A stretch of DNA of 64,000 nt from Streptosporangium amethystogenes (lineage in GTDB: Bacteria; Actinomycetota; Actinomycetes; Streptosporangiales; Streptosporangiaceae): the NCBI RefSeq assembly GCF_000721075.1, contig NZ_JOEQ01000005.1, forward strand, positions 682,001-746,000, in the 5' to 3' direction. Below are positions 1 through 8,215 of this stretch, one piece after another (position 1 is the first letter of the stretch; every line of letters begins with the position of its first letter). The notes beneath the pieces were generated by a model. That model saw only the letters and a program-made list of their open reading frames with translations. It had not been told where the DNA came from and searched no databases. Both the position numbers and the translations under genes were made by a program.

Positions 1-373
1 GCTCGTCCATCAGCCGCATCGCCGACACCACCGGGGCGTTCGGGGTGATGGTGACGGCGGGCGCGGTCATCAGCTCGGCCGCGGTGTCGCCGTGGGCCTT
101 CTCCCTGGCGGAACGCCCCTCCCGGTTGAGCCGGTACCGCAGCCGGGCACGCAGCGGCGGCCGGTAGCCCTCGCGGTAGTACTGCTCCTTGAACTCCTCC
201 TTGGCCAGCAGGTCCGCCTCCGAGACGACGCCGAGGACATGGTTCTCGGCGTCGACGACCGGCACCGCGCTCACTCCGTGGGCGATGAGCACCTCGGCGA
301 CGTCCTTGAACGGCGTGCTGCCGTTGACCGACGCGACGGTTCGCGTCATGACCTCGTTCACCTTCACCCGCAT
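1..373 (-). CDS. CBS-domain protein (C-terminal part outside the window)
   Basis: The reverse strand reads from an ATG at 373, with a GAGGAGG ribosome site just upstream, to the window edge. The first residues MRVKVNEVMTRTVASVNG and the later VPVVDAENHVLGVVSEADLL form one CBS motif. A second begins near residue 101 at ELMTAPAVTITPNAPV. A basic linker of about 35 residues separates them. CBS pairs bind adenine nucleotides and act as energy or redox sensors. Small stand-alone CBS proteins, often with a C-terminal BON domain, are common in actinomycetes, but the end is cut off here so a BON domain cannot be checked. The partner protein is unknown. It is transcribed away from the GntR gene at 534. 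Confidence 0.88.
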   Translation of the reverse strand, partial: MRVKVNEVMTRTVASVNGSTPFKDVAEVLIAHGVSAVPVVDAENHVLGVVSEADLLAKEEFKEQYYREGYRPPLRARLRYRLNREGRSAREKAHGDTAAELMTAPAVTITPNAPVVSAMRLMDE

Positions 374-497
374 CGTTTCCTCCTCGAAGGGGGAGCCTCT
401 CCTCCATTGGACAGCGGGACCCGTCCGGGGGTGAGGGTCGGAAGTCCTTCATCGGTGGTCTTTCGGTCCTGATGGGGCGTTCAGCGTTCAGGTCCGA

Positions 498-534
498 TTG
501 ACAATACGCAAAGTGTGATGTGCAATATTTTGCA
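498..534 (+). promoter_or_regulatory. Promoter and overlapping inverted repeat of the GntR/acdS unit
   Basis: TTGACA lies at 498-503 and CAATAT at 523-528, with 19 bases between. The ATG of the GntR gene follows at 534, about one -10-to-start distance downstream. An imperfect palindrome TGCAATATTTTGCA (521-534, perfect 5-base arms) covers the -10 and touches the start codon. There is no Shine-Dalgarno sequence, so the mRNA may be leaderless and the site may be an autoregulatory operator. The -10 assignment is tentative. Confidence 0.45.
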
Positions 535-1229
535 TGCCGGTCCCGAAAAGCCAAGGTCTCGTCGCCAGGTCCCTGCTGCGGGAGGACGCCTACCGCGCCC
601 TCCGCGACGCGATCGTCGACGGCACCCTCGCGCCCGGCGAACGTCTCAACGACGCCGATCTGATCAGCTGGCTGGGTATCAGCCGCACGCCGATCCGCGA
701 GGCACTGGCCCGTCTCGAACAGGCAGGTCTCGTGCAGACGAAACCGGGCCGCTTCACCATCGTCAGCCCGCTGGACGACAGGGAGACCCGCAACGCCCAG
801 TCCGTCGCCGCGGCCATGCACGAACTGGCCGTGCGCGAAGCGGTGCCGGTGCTGTCGGGGGAGGAACTCGATCTGATGCGTCAGGCCAACGAGCGGTTCG
901 CGGTGGCGCTGCGGCGCGGTGACGTCGACGGGGCGCTGGCCGCCGACGACGATTTCCACCAGGTCGCCGTCACGGCGTGCGCGAACAACGTGGTCAGGTC
1001 GGTGCTTGAGCAGGTCACCCCCGCGCTGCGCCGGGTCGAGCGGCTGCGCTTCTCCTCGCTCACCGGCCGGGGATCCGTGGAAATGCACGACGAGATCATC
1101 GCGCTGTGCGCGGCCGGGGACGCCGACGGCGCCGCGCTGGCCGCACGGGCCAACTGGCAGACCCTCGCACCACTGCTGGACTCGGCGACCGGGGACGCGG
1201 CCGGCGGCGCGTGGAGACTTTCAAGCTGA
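534..1229 (+). CDS. GntR family transcriptional regulator (FCD/FadR-like)
   Basis: This 231-residue protein has the GntR winged helix near residues 15-75, with the typical run [21 protein letters not shown] helical FCD-type ligand domain fills the rest, including DDDFHQVAV with the D/H metal-binding pattern and a later E-x-HDEI helix. It ends 28 bases before acdS on the same strand, so it is probably cotranscribed with ACC deaminase and controls it. ACC deaminase genes in proteobacteria usually have an Lrp-type regulator (AcdR), so a GntR partner differs from that arrangement. The start lacks a ribosome site (see the promoter entry). No better downstream start is seen, because the winged helix begins within 15 residues. 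Confidence 0.88.
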   Translation: MPVPKSQGLVARSLLREDAYRALRDAIVDGTLAPGERLNDADLISWLGISRTPIREALARLEQAGLVQTKPGRFTIVSPLDDRETRNAQSVAAAMHELAVREAVPVLSGEELDLMRQANERFAVALRRGDVDGALAADDDFHQVAVTACANNVVRSVLEQVTPALRRVERLRFSSLTGRGSVEMHDEIIALCAAGDADGAALAARANWQTLAPLLDSATGDAAGGAWRLSS

Positions 1230-1257
1230 ATCGCCCCGGAAACTCAAGGAGCACGAC

Positions 1258-2265
1258 ATGTCCCTCGCAGACTTTCCCCGCTATCCCCTGCTGTTCGGGC
1301 CGAGCCCGGTGCACCCGCTCGACCGACTCACCGCGCACCTGGGCGGAGCGCGTATCTGGGCCAAGCGGGAGGACTGCAACAGCGGTCTCGCCTTCGGCGG
1401 CAACAAGACCCGCAAGCTGGAATATCTGATCCCCGAGGCACTCGCCCAGGGCGCCGACACCCTGGTCTCCATCGGCGGCGTGCAGTCCAACCACACCCGG
1501 CAGGTCGCGGCGGTCGCGGCCAAGCTGGGGCTGAAGGCCCTGCTGGTCCAGGAGAGCTGGGTCGACTGGCCCGACTCGGTCAACGACCGGGTCGGTAACA
1601 TCCTGCTCTCCCGGATCATGGGTGCCGAGGTGCGGCTGGTCGACGAGGGGTTCGACATCGGCTTCAGGGACAGCTGGGAGCAGGCTCTCACGGAGGTGCG
1701 CCAGGCGGGGGGCGTGCCCTACGCGATCCCGGCGGGGGCCTCCGACCACCGCCTCGGCGGCCTCGGCTTCGCCAACTGGGCCTACGAGGTCCAGCAGCAG
1801 GAGCGGGAGCTCGGCGTGTTCTTCGACACGATCATCGTCTGCAGCGTCACCGGTTCCACCCACGCCGGGATGATCGCCGGGTTCGCCGGCCAGGACCGTC
1901 CCCGCCGGGTGATCGGCATCGACGCCTCCGCCAAGATCGAGGCGACCCGGGCGCAGGTGGAGAGGATCGCCCGCGACACCGCCGAACTGATCGGTCTCGG
2001 GCGTGACCTGCGGGAAGACGAGATCACCGTGCTGGAGGGCTGGGCCGGTGACTTCTACGGCATCCCGGTCCCCTCGACGCTGGACGCGATGCGGCTCACC
2101 GGCAGCCTGGAAGGAATGATCATCGACCCGGTGTACGAGGGCAAGTCCATGGCCGGGCTCATCGACCTGGTCAGGAGCGGTGAGATCGGTCCGGACTCCA
2201 ACGTGCTCTACGCCCACCTCGGCGGGCAGCCCGCCGTCAACGCCTACAGCGCCCTCTTCCGCTGA
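1258..2265 (+). CDS. acdS: 1-aminocyclopropane-1-carboxylate (ACC) deaminase
   Basis: This 335-residue PLP enzyme is close to the usual 338. It should cleave ACC, the plant ethylene precursor, to 2-oxobutyrate and ammonia in the cytosol. The PLP lysine is K50 in [12 protein letters not shown], and the nucleophilic serine lies in [14 protein letters not shown]. The motifs [12 protein letters not shown] and [14 protein letters not shown] keep the Glu and Leu that separate true ACC deaminase from D-cysteine desulfhydrase. The start at 1258 follows AAGGAG with proper spacing. It lies behind the GntR regulator. A true acdS suggests plant association or use of ACC as nitrogen source; D-cysteine activity remains possible but is less likely. 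Confidence 0.93.
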   Translation: MSLADFPRYPLLFGPSPVHPLDRLTAHLGGARIWAKREDCNSGLAFGGNKTRKLEYLIPEALAQGADTLVSIGGVQSNHTRQVAAVAAKLGLKALLVQESWVDWPDSVNDRVGNILLSRIMGAEVRLVDEGFDIGFRDSWEQALTEVRQAGGVPYAIPAGASDHRLGGLGFANWAYEVQQQERELGVFFDTIIVCSVTGSTHAGMIAGFAGQDRPRRVIGIDASAKIEATRAQVERIARDTAELIGLGRDLREDEITVLEGWAGDFYGIPVPSTLDAMRLTGSLEGMIIDPVYEGKSMAGLIDLVRSGEIGPDSNVLYAHLGGQPAVNAYSALFR

Positions 2266-2355
2266 CCACCGCGTCCCCGCCCTCCTCACCCCGGGCCTGA
2301 GTTCTGTCGGTGCCCGCCGCTAGGGTCACCGGAAACCCCGTGCGAAGGAGAGTGG

Positions 2356-2811
2356 ATGACCGAGCCCGATGCGACGATGGCCAGGATCGGCCAAGGGATG
2401 GAGCTGGGCCAAAGCGGCGAGCGGGCAGCCGCCCGCCGACTCTTCTCCGAGCTGTGGGAGGAGATCGGGGTGACCGGTGATCCCCTGCACCGCTGTGCTC
2501 TCGCCCACTCGATGGCCGACGTCCAGGACGATGCGCACGAGGAACTGCTCTGGGACCTGCGGGCCCTGGAGGCGGCAGATCTGATCACCGACGCGCGGGC
2601 GCGGCAGGCGGGTGTCGCCGGTCCCGCGAGCGGGTTCTACCCCTCCCTGCACCTCAACCTCGGTGACGTCTACCGCAGGCTCGGCGACCTCGATCGTGCG
2701 CGCGACCACCTCCGGCGCGGACGCACCGCCGTCGACGCACTCGGTGACGACGGGTACGGGCAGATGATCAGGCAGGGTCTCGACCGCCTCGCCGACCGCC
2801 TGGCGACCTGA
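2356..2811 (+). CDS. Small TPR-repeat protein of unknown function
   Basis: This 151-residue soluble protein starts after a GAAGGAGAG ribosome site. Residues 1-70 and 90-150 look helical. LHLNLGDVYRRLGDLDRARDHL is a clear tetratricopeptide unit and RIGQGMELGQSGERAAARRLF a probable second one. There is no signal peptide or membrane segment. Homologous actinobacterial proteins are annotated only as tetratricopeptide or hypothetical proteins, and a role in protein contact is the most that can be inferred. It stands alone between acdS (same strand, 90-base gap) and the convergent PLP dehydratase. Confidence 0.75.
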   Translation: MTEPDATMARIGQGMELGQSGERAAARRLFSELWEEIGVTGDPLHRCALAHSMADVQDDAHEELLWDLRALEAADLITDARARQAGVAGPASGFYPSLHLNLGDVYRRLGDLDRARDHLRRGRTAVDALGDDGYGQMIRQGLDRLADRLAT

Positions 2812-2908
2812 ATCTCGTACGCGGTCGGCGTCTGAGGACCGAATAACCGGGGATCCTGTGAGGACGGGCCCGGCGGCCCACCTGGCCGCATGGGTCCGGG
2901 AACGCGCG

Positions 2909-2925
2909 AGCACCGCGGCGGTGCT
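2909..2925. terminator. Hairpin between convergent genes
   Basis: AGCACCGC and GCGGTGCT form a perfect inverted repeat with one central base, just after the TPR gene and before the stop of the convergent dehydratase. It is GC-rich with no T-run, as is common for actinomycete terminators. Confidence 0.5.
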
Positions 2926-2932
2926 TCTCGGG

Positions 2933-3895
2933 TCAGGAGGTCAGCAGTGACGCGTAACGGTCGAGGTCGACGTTTCCCCCGCTGACGATCACGCCGACCC
3001 GCTGCCCGCGCAACCGGGGGGCGAGGTTGCGGACGGCGGCGAAACCGAGGCATCCGGTGGGCTCGACGATCGTTTTCATGATGGATCCGAAGATCCTCAT
3101 GCTCTCGACGAGTTCGGCGTCGGTGGCGGTGAGGATGTCGTTGACATCGCGGCGGATGATGTCGAACGGGTAGGTGCCCAGGTGCTGGGTCTGCGCGCCG
3201 TCGGCGATGGTCTTCGGGGTGTCGATGTGCACGATGGTGCCCTGGCGCAGTGATCGCCGGCCGTCGTCGCCCGCTTCGGGTTCGACGCCGTACAGCGTGC
3301 AGTCCGGTGACAGCGCCCGGGTCGACAGCGCCGTACCGGACAGCAACCCGCCGCCGCCCAGAGGTACGAAGAGCGCGTCGAGCTCACCGACCTCGTCGAA
3401 GAGTTCCTTGGCGGCGGTGCCCTGACCGGCGATCACGTGGGGGTGGTCATAGGGGGGGATCAGTGTGAGGCCGCGGTCGGCGGCCAGCGCGCGGCCGATC
3501 TCCTCCCGGTCCTCGGTGTAGCGGTCGTAGCGGACGACCTGCCCGCCGTAGCCCTCGGTGGCGGTCACCTTCGCGGCCGGCGCGTCGTGCGGCATGATGA
3601 TCGTGGCCGGGATGTCCAGCAGCCGGGCGGCCAGGGCGACCGCCTGGGCGTGGTTGCCGGAGGAGTAGGTGATCACGCCGGAGCGCCGCTGCTCAGGGGT
3701 GAAGCGCGACAGGGCGTTGAACGCGCCGCGAAACTTGAACGCGCCCACACGCTGGAAGTTCTCGCACTTGAACACCACATCGGCACCGACGCGTTCGTTG
3801 ATCAGTCGCGAGCGCAGCACCGGGGTGCGGTGGGCCTGTGACGCGATGCGGGCGGCGGCGCTCCGGACGTCGTCGTAGGTCGGCGACTGGGGCAT
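2933..3895 (-). CDS. Fold-type II PLP ammonia-lyase (threonine / threo-3-hydroxyaspartate dehydratase, serine racemase-like)
   Basis: This 320-residue protein has the lengths and motifs of the serine racemase / hydroxyaspartate dehydratase / catabolic threonine dehydratase group. The PLP lysine is K54 in GAFKFRGAFNA, the phosphate loop is GGGGLLSG, SSGNHAQAVALAAR is the substrate loop, and SGGNVDLDRY closes the domain. There is no C-terminal ACT domain, so it is not a biosynthetic IlvA. It should release ammonia from a hydroxy-amino acid, but the precise substrate cannot be decided. It is monocistronic and convergent with the TPR gene. Confidence 0.85.
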   Translation of the reverse strand: MPQSPTYDDVRSAAARIASQAHRTPVLRSRLINERVGADVVFKCENFQRVGAFKFRGAFNALSRFTPEQRRSGVITYSSGNHAQAVALAARLLDIPATIIMPHDAPAAKVTATEGYGGQVVRYDRYTEDREEIGRALAADRGLTLIPPYDHPHVIAGQGTAAKELFDEVGELDALFVPLGGGGLLSGTALSTRALSPDCTLYGVEPEAGDDGRRSLRQGTIVHIDTPKTIADGAQTQHLGTYPFDIIRRDVNDILTATDAELVESMRIFGSIMKTIVEPTGCLGFAAVRNLAPRLRGQRVGVIVSGGNVDLDRYASLLTS

Positions 3896-4196
3896 CGGCT
3901 GGCTCTTCTCTGTTGGACACGGCTGGGGCCATGATCTCGACGGCCCGGGGCCTGGGTGATGCGTGTTCCTCCTGCAAAGGCAGGATCCTACCCAGGGCGT
4001 GGAAAGCGCCGCTGCCGCCTGTCGTGGTGACCGGCTTGCCCTGTCGAACGTATTTACCGAACCGCCTGCTCACCACTTAAACACGTTCTAATATTTCTTG
4101 GCGCACTCCGGGGGCGCCTCCACATGCTGAGCGCCGAACCGCTGCGCGATGTCGCCTCCACCATCCCGGCGAGGGACCAGACCAGAGGAGAACCGC
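3896..4196. other. Intergenic region upstream of the dehydratase and SRPBCC genes
   Basis: About 300 bases separate the divergent starts at 3895 and 4197. A small hairpin, TCCTGC and GCAGGA around AAAG, lies at 3970-3985. An AT-richer stretch around 4075-4100 could hold promoter elements, but none fits well. No gene was found. Confidence 0.4.
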
Positions 4197-4847
4197 ATGA
4201 TCGATGTCACCCGGCAGATCAGTGCCGTACGGCGGCAGGTCGGCAGCCGCGTGCTGGAGGCGGGTGAGGCGCGTGTCGTGACCGTCAGCCAGACGTACGA
4301 CACCGAGATCGAAGACCTCTGGGACGCCTGCACCAACCCCGAGCGCATCCCCCGGTGGTTTCTGCCCATCTCCGGGGACCTGCGGCTCCATGGCCATTAC
4401 CAGCTTCACGGCAACGCCGGCGGCAGGATCGAGCGCTGCGACCCGCCCAAGAGCTACGCCGCCACCTGGGAGTACGGCGGGGACGTCAGCTGGATCGAAG
4501 TCCGGCTGACGGCCGAGCCCGGGGGCGGGACGCGTTTCGAACTCGAACACATCGCTCATGTCGACGACAGGTGGGAGGAGTTCGGGCCCGGCGCGCTCGG
4601 TGTCGGCTGGGACCTGGGACTCATGGGCCTGGCCACCCATCTGTCGTCAGCGCAGGCCGTGGATCCGCAGGAGGCCGAGGCGTGGGCGGCGTCCGGCCAG
4701 GGCAGGCGGTTCATGGAACTCAGCAGCCTGGGGTGGTACGAGGCAGACGTCGCGGCGGGTGCGGACGAGGCCCGCGCGAAGGCCGCGGCGGATCGGGTCA
4801 CGGCCGCCTACACTGCCCCGGCCGCTGAGGCGTCGAGCGAGTTCTGA
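4197..4847 (+). CDS. SRPBCC / AHSA1-type (START-fold) protein
   Basis: This 216-residue protein starts at the ATG behind AGAGGAG. Residues 25-165 form a hydrophobic-pocket SRPBCC domain: TVSQTYDTEIEDLWDACTNP, then RIPRWFLPISGD, RIERCDPPKSYAATWEYG and the GVGWDLGLMGLA helix, as in Aha1-domain (AHSA1) proteins. The C-terminal 45 residues are charged and helical. Such proteins often pair with an ArsR regulator, but none precedes it here. Ligand and role are unknown. An upstream in-frame ATG at 4149 was not chosen because it lacks a ribosome site. Confidence 0.82.
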   Translation: MIDVTRQISAVRRQVGSRVLEAGEARVVTVSQTYDTEIEDLWDACTNPERIPRWFLPISGDLRLHGHYQLHGNAGGRIERCDPPKSYAATWEYGGDVSWIEVRLTAEPGGGTRFELEHIAHVDDRWEEFGPGALGVGWDLGLMGLATHLSSAQAVDPQEAEAWAASGQGRRFMELSSLGWYEADVAAGADEARAKAAADRVTAAYTAPAAEASSEF

Positions 4848-5121
4848 CGCACCGGCCGGCCGGGGGAGCCGGCGCACGGACGGCGAAAGCGGTCGAGATG
4901 GTCGTGGATCGATGCGCGCGGCGCGCGGTCCGGGCTAGCATCGGGTCGTCCGGCCTGAACCGGGACGGTGCGGGCCCGCTTCCTCGGCGGGCCCCGACAG
5001 GCGGCCGGTGCCGGGACCGCCCACGGATCGGGTCGTGGATCTGGTCGTGGGGTGCCCGGGCAGTCGGGTGGTGGGAGACGGAGCGATGAGGAGGAGAGCG
5101 GTGATCCGGCGCGACAGGCGG

Positions 5122-5150
5122 GCCGGATCCTTGGGCCGGAGGGATCCGGC
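5122..5150. promoter_or_regulatory. Hairpin in the leader of the cold-shock gene
   Basis: GCCGGATCC (5122-5130) and GGATCCGGC (5142-5150) are perfect 9-base complements around an 11-base loop, some 40 bases before the cold-shock start. It could be a terminator of upstream transcription or a leader structure. Cold-shock mRNAs often have structured leaders, but no function is shown here. The rest of the 4848-5192 gap shows no gene. Confidence 0.4.
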
Positions 5151-5192
5151 AAGATCATGTAGAGCGTTGCGATTCTCTGTGTAGGTGGTGTT

Positions 5193-5636
5193 GTGGTGGC
5201 AGTCGGTACGATCCTCCGTTTCGACGAGGTGCGCGGATACGGTTTCATCGCCGCAGTCGGGGGAGGCGAGGATGTGTTCTTCCACGCCAACGACTTCGGT
5301 GAGAACCGGCATGTGGTTCAGCCGGGCCTCCGGGTGGAGTACGAGGTCATGGAGAGTGAGCGTGGCCTGAAGGTCTCGACGGTCAGCCTGGTGGACCCGC
5401 CGCCGGCGCGCCAGCCGGTCGCGGTGACGGCGCCGTCGGTGACGCCCTCCTCGGTCGCCTCCCCGCAGTTCGGCGACGACGACGGCGTGTGCGACGTGCT
5501 GTCGGCGAAGTCCTTCAGCGGCGTGGTCACCGAGTTGCTCATCGAGCACGCGCCCACGCTGACGGGCGCGCAGATCGGACAGGTCCGGCAGCATTTCCTG
5601 GCGTTCGCCCGATCCCATGGCTGGGTCGACGACTGA
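5193..5636 (+). CDS. Cold-shock-domain protein with a C-terminal extension
   Basis: This 147-residue protein starts with GTG after AGGTGGTG. Residues 1-68 form a cold-shock domain with both RNA-binding motifs, RGYGFIAAV (RNP1-like) and DVFFHANDF (RNP2-like). A proline-rich linker follows. The C-terminal 55 residues, with LSAKSFSGVVTELLIEHAP and GQVRQHFLAFARSHGWVDD, form a separate helical module seen with such domains in actinomycetes. The domain binds single-stranded RNA or DNA. The gene ends in a strong hairpin, and a damaged copy of its 3' end occurs at 8113-8215. Confidence 0.88.
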   Translation: MVAVGTILRFDEVRGYGFIAAVGGGEDVFFHANDFGENRHVVQPGLRVEYEVMESERGLKVSTVSLVDPPPARQPVAVTAPSVTPSSVASPQFGDDDGVCDVLSAKSFSGVVTELLIEHAPTLTGAQIGQVRQHFLAFARSHGWVDD

Positions 5637-5712
5637 CGCCTCTCGCGTGGGGCCCGCGCATCCTCCTGGACGCGCGGGCCGCGGTCGCTTCGGTCGCCGA
5701 ACGAGAACCCGC
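5541..5712. repeat. Direct repeat, copy A (cold-shock 3' end, terminator and a short tail)
   Basis: This segment aligns with 8145-8302 in the same order: the coding stretch CTGACGGG...TTCGCCCGAT, the hairpin with core GGGGCCCGCGC...GGACGCGCGGGCC, and the tail GCCGAACGAGAACC. Copy A carries the intact cold-shock end. Copy B lacks about 20 bases and runs into the GH16 3' end. Confidence 0.6.
5651..5680. terminator. Terminator hairpin after the cold-shock gene
   Basis: GGCCCGCGCATCC and GGACGCGCGGGCC pair with one mismatch around a TCCT loop, 14 bases after the stop codon. There is no T-run. The same hairpin, with perfect arms, recurs at 8240-8279. Confidence 0.7.
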
Positions 5713-5792
5713 CGATGCCGGTGGGCCGTCCTTCTCGTGCCGCGGGCTGAGCGGTGTGGCGGAGATCGTCAGGACACCGGTCCCGATGGGCG

Positions 5793-6425
5793 TCAGAAGG
5801 GCCGAGGCGTCTCCGTGGAGGGCTGTACGACCACCAGGGACCTGTCCACCGGGATGGCGGCGATCAGGCGCCGGGTCGCCTCGGCGTACCTGGACAGGAC
5901 GACCACCTTGTTGATCTTCACGTCGACGTAGCGGACGCTTCCTCCGGTCGGGTGGTTCGGCAGTGACTCGTCGAGTTTCTGCTTGATCGCCCTGAGCTTC
6001 GCGAGCGACGCGGCAACGATCTTGGGCTGGGCGCCCGCCGCGACGATGCGGGGGACGTCGGCCGCGCGGGTGGTGGCCACCACCAGGGTCTCGGAGAGGA
6101 TTCCCATCAGCCAGGCTCCACCGAAGCAGCCGCCGAGCATGTCGCGGAGCCTCGCTTCGACCACCGTCAGCCGGGCCTCGTTGCGCAGCCGGGTCTCGGC
6201 CTGTGCCCTGGTGAGACCGAAGTCGCGTTGGAGCGCTTCGATCACGCCCGGCGGTAGCTGTTTGATGGGATCGGGCGGTGGTTTCCGTTTCCCGGTGGAC
6301 AAGGAGGCAAAGGCGCTCGCCTCCCGAACCGGGACGGCGGCCGGGACGACAGCCGGGACGGCCGACGAGGTAAGCGCGGTGAGCGTCAGAACGCACCCCG
6401 CGATGATGGTGTGCCTACGGGACAT
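5793..6425 (-). CDS. Secreted alpha-lytic/streptogrisin-type protease prodomain without a protease domain
   Basis: This 210-residue protein starts at the ATG behind GAGGAGAGG. A signal peptide (MSRRHTIIAGCVLTLTALTS...) is followed by the S1-family prodomain: VIEALQRDFGLTRAQAETRL, then GCFGGAWL, VVATTRAADVPRIVAAGAQP and the strand pair VRYVDVKINKVVVLSRYA, ending VVQPSTETPRPF. In full streptogrisins the mature chymotrypsin-like domain starts right after that point. Here a TGA follows the F, and no His-Asp-Ser catalytic domain is readable in any frame downstream. It is either a truncated gene or a free prodomain, and such prodomains can fold and inhibit S1 proteases in trans. The intact frame and good ribosome site favour expression. 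Confidence 0.8.
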   Translation of the reverse strand: MSRRHTIIAGCVLTLTALTSSAVPAVVPAAVPVREASAFASLSTGKRKPPPDPIKQLPPGVIEALQRDFGLTRAQAETRLRNEARLTVVEARLRDMLGGCFGGAWLMGILSETLVVATTRAADVPRIVAAGAQPKIVAASLAKLRAIKQKLDESLPNHPTGGSVRYVDVKINKVVVLSRYAEATRRLIAAIPVDRSLVVVQPSTETPRPF

Positions 6426-6739
6426 GAGCCTCTCCTCGACTCCGGCATCTCCGGACCTGAGGGGACCCCGCATCTGCGGCTGGTGACGCGACACGGGTGA
6501 GGCAACTCTAATTCAGCCGTCGCCGGTCACGGCCACGGGGGCCGGACGCCACGCGGATGGCGATTTCGAGCGGAGCCACCAGTCCGTTCCCGGGTCTTCC
6601 GTTCCGGGGCCGGCGCCGCCACGCCACGCCTGAACAGCGCGGATGCCTGCCTGGGGAGTCCGTTTCGCGCACACTGTGACTGATCTGTTGGAACAGGCCG
6701 GGGCTGCTGAGCTCTCGCTGATCGGTGTGGAGTGGTTCG
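6426..6739. other. Divergent intergenic region
   Basis: This is the space between the prodomain gene (reverse) and the PLP enzyme (forward). It presumably carries both promoters. I see no convincing -35/-10 pair and no gene. Confidence 0.35.
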
Positions 6740-8068
6740 ATGAGCTTGTCCAGGCGTGAGATGGTCGCAGGGCTGAGTGTGCTGGCCGTTCCCCTCGCAC
6801 CGCGGCCGACGGCCTCGCCCTCACCGGAGTCCCGATCGGCGGCCGCCGCCCTGCCGGTCGTTCCCGCCGGTACCGCTCCCGGGCGGCTCGCCCGGGACGA
6901 GGGCTTCTGGAGCGCTGTGGCGCGGCAGTATCGGGTCAGCCGGGACTTCGTCAACCTGGAGAACGGCTACTACGGGATCATGCCCGAGCCGGTGCGCCAT
7001 GCTTACCACCGCAATACCGACCACCTCAACGAGGTGAGCTCCTACCTGCTGCGCAACACCTACAAAGGGCGGGCGGACCAGGTCAGGAAACGCATCGCGA
7101 CCATGCTCGGGGTCTCCATGGAGGAGATCGCCCTCACCCGTGGCGGTACCGAGGCCCTCCAACTGCTGATCGCCGGCTATCTGCGGCTGCGTCCCGGCGA
7201 TTCGGTGATGTACGCCGACCTGGACTACCACAGCATGCAGTACTCCATGAACTGGCTGCGCGACCGGCGTGGCGTCCAGGTGGAGCGGCTGGTCATTCCC
7301 GAGCCGGCGACCCGCCAGGCGGTGCTCGACGCCTACGCCCAGGCGTTCCGGGAGCATCCTCGGGTCAGGCTGCTGTTGCTCAGCCACATGAACAATCGCA
7401 CCGGGCTGGTGGTGCCCGTGCGCGAGATCGTCGCGATGGCCCGCGAGCGGGGCATCGACGTGATCGTCGACGCCGCCCACTCCTGGGGACATTTGGATTT
7501 CACCATGGGCGACCTGGAGGCGGACTTCGCCGGGTTCTCCCTGCACAAGTGGATGGGCGTGCCGCTGGGGGCGGGGTTCCTCTACATCCGCAAGGATCGC
7601 CTGGCCGACATCGACGTCGCCTTCGCTGACGTGACCTTTCCGCGCGACGACATCCGCTCACGAGTGCACGCCGGCACCCTGAACGTCGCCCCCGTCCTGA
7701 CCGCCGACGTCGCACTGGACTTCCACGACGCCCTGGGCGCCGCCGCCAAGCAGGCGCGGCTGCGCTTCCTGCGCGACCGCTGGGTGAGCCAGGTGCTCGA
7801 CATCGACAACCTGGAGATCCTCACTCCAGAGGAGCCCGACATGTACGGCACGATCACCGCGTTCCGGATCACCGGACGTACCTCGGAAGCCGAGAACATC
7901 GCGATCGCCACCGACCTGATGAGGCGATACCGGATCTTCACCGTCAACCGGGGCGGCCCGGCCAGGGGCGACTGCGTGCGGGTGACACCGGCGCTCTTCA
8001 CCAGCTGTGACGACGTCGACCTGCTGGCCGCGGCGGTGCGCGACATCGCGGGGCGGATGCGCGTCTGA
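6740..8068 (+). CDS. Tat-exported class V aminotransferase / isopenicillin N epimerase-like PLP enzyme
   Basis: This 442-residue protein starts at the ATG behind TGGAGTGG. The N-terminus MSLSRREMVAGLSVLAVPLA is a twin-arginine signal (S-R-R-x-M plus a hydrophobic stretch), so the folded, cofactor-loaded enzyme should be exported. The fold-type I aminotransferase domain starts near residue 50. VNLENGYYGIMPEPV, TRGGTEALQLLIAGYL, DVIVDAAHSWGHLDF and the PLP lysine in FSLHKWMGVPLGAGFLYI match the isopenicillin N epimerase / cysteine desulfurase branch. Exported members of this family are common in actinomycetes and proteobacteria and mostly uncharacterised. No partner gene adjoins it. Confidence 0.87.
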   Translation: MSLSRREMVAGLSVLAVPLAPRPTASPSPESRSAAAALPVVPAGTAPGRLARDEGFWSAVARQYRVSRDFVNLENGYYGIMPEPVRHAYHRNTDHLNEVSSYLLRNTYKGRADQVRKRIATMLGVSMEEIALTRGGTEALQLLIAGYLRLRPGDSVMYADLDYHSMQYSMNWLRDRRGVQVERLVIPEPATRQAVLDAYAQAFREHPRVRLLLLSHMNNRTGLVVPVREIVAMARERGIDVIVDAAHSWGHLDFTMGDLEADFAGFSLHKWMGVPLGAGFLYIRKDRLADIDVAFADVTFPRDDIRSRVHAGTLNVAPVLTADVALDFHDALGAAAKQARLRFLRDRWVSQVLDIDNLEILTPEEPDMYGTITAFRITGRTSEAENIAIATDLMRRYRIFTVNRGGPARGDCVRVTPALFTSCDDVDLLAAAVRDIAGRMRV

Positions 8069-8112
8069 AGGTCCTCGCGCTCCGGTACGCCGGGCACCGC
8101 CAACGCTTTCCC

Positions 8113-8215
8113 CCGCACCGTCGGCGAAGTCCTCCGGGCCGCTCCTTGAGCGCACTGACGGGTGCCCGGATCGGGCAGCTCGGGCGGCGTTTCCTGACGT
8201 TCGCCCGATGACGCC
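8113..8215 (+). pseudogene. Decayed copy of the cold-shock protein's C-terminal end
   Basis: GTCGGCGAAGTCCTCCGG is followed by the reading SALTGARIGQLGRRFLTFAR and a TGA. This parallels TLTGAQIGQVRQHFLAFARS of the intact gene at 5193-5636. The cold-shock domain is missing, there is an internal deletion, and there is no start. It is followed by the same terminator hairpin as the intact gene, so it is a duplicated gene end. Confidence 0.7.

Noticed and set aside
4077..4196. Tail of an ArsR regulator gene before the SRPBCC gene
   Set aside because: Forward frames here do not end in overlap with the SRPBCC start and show no ArsR motif.
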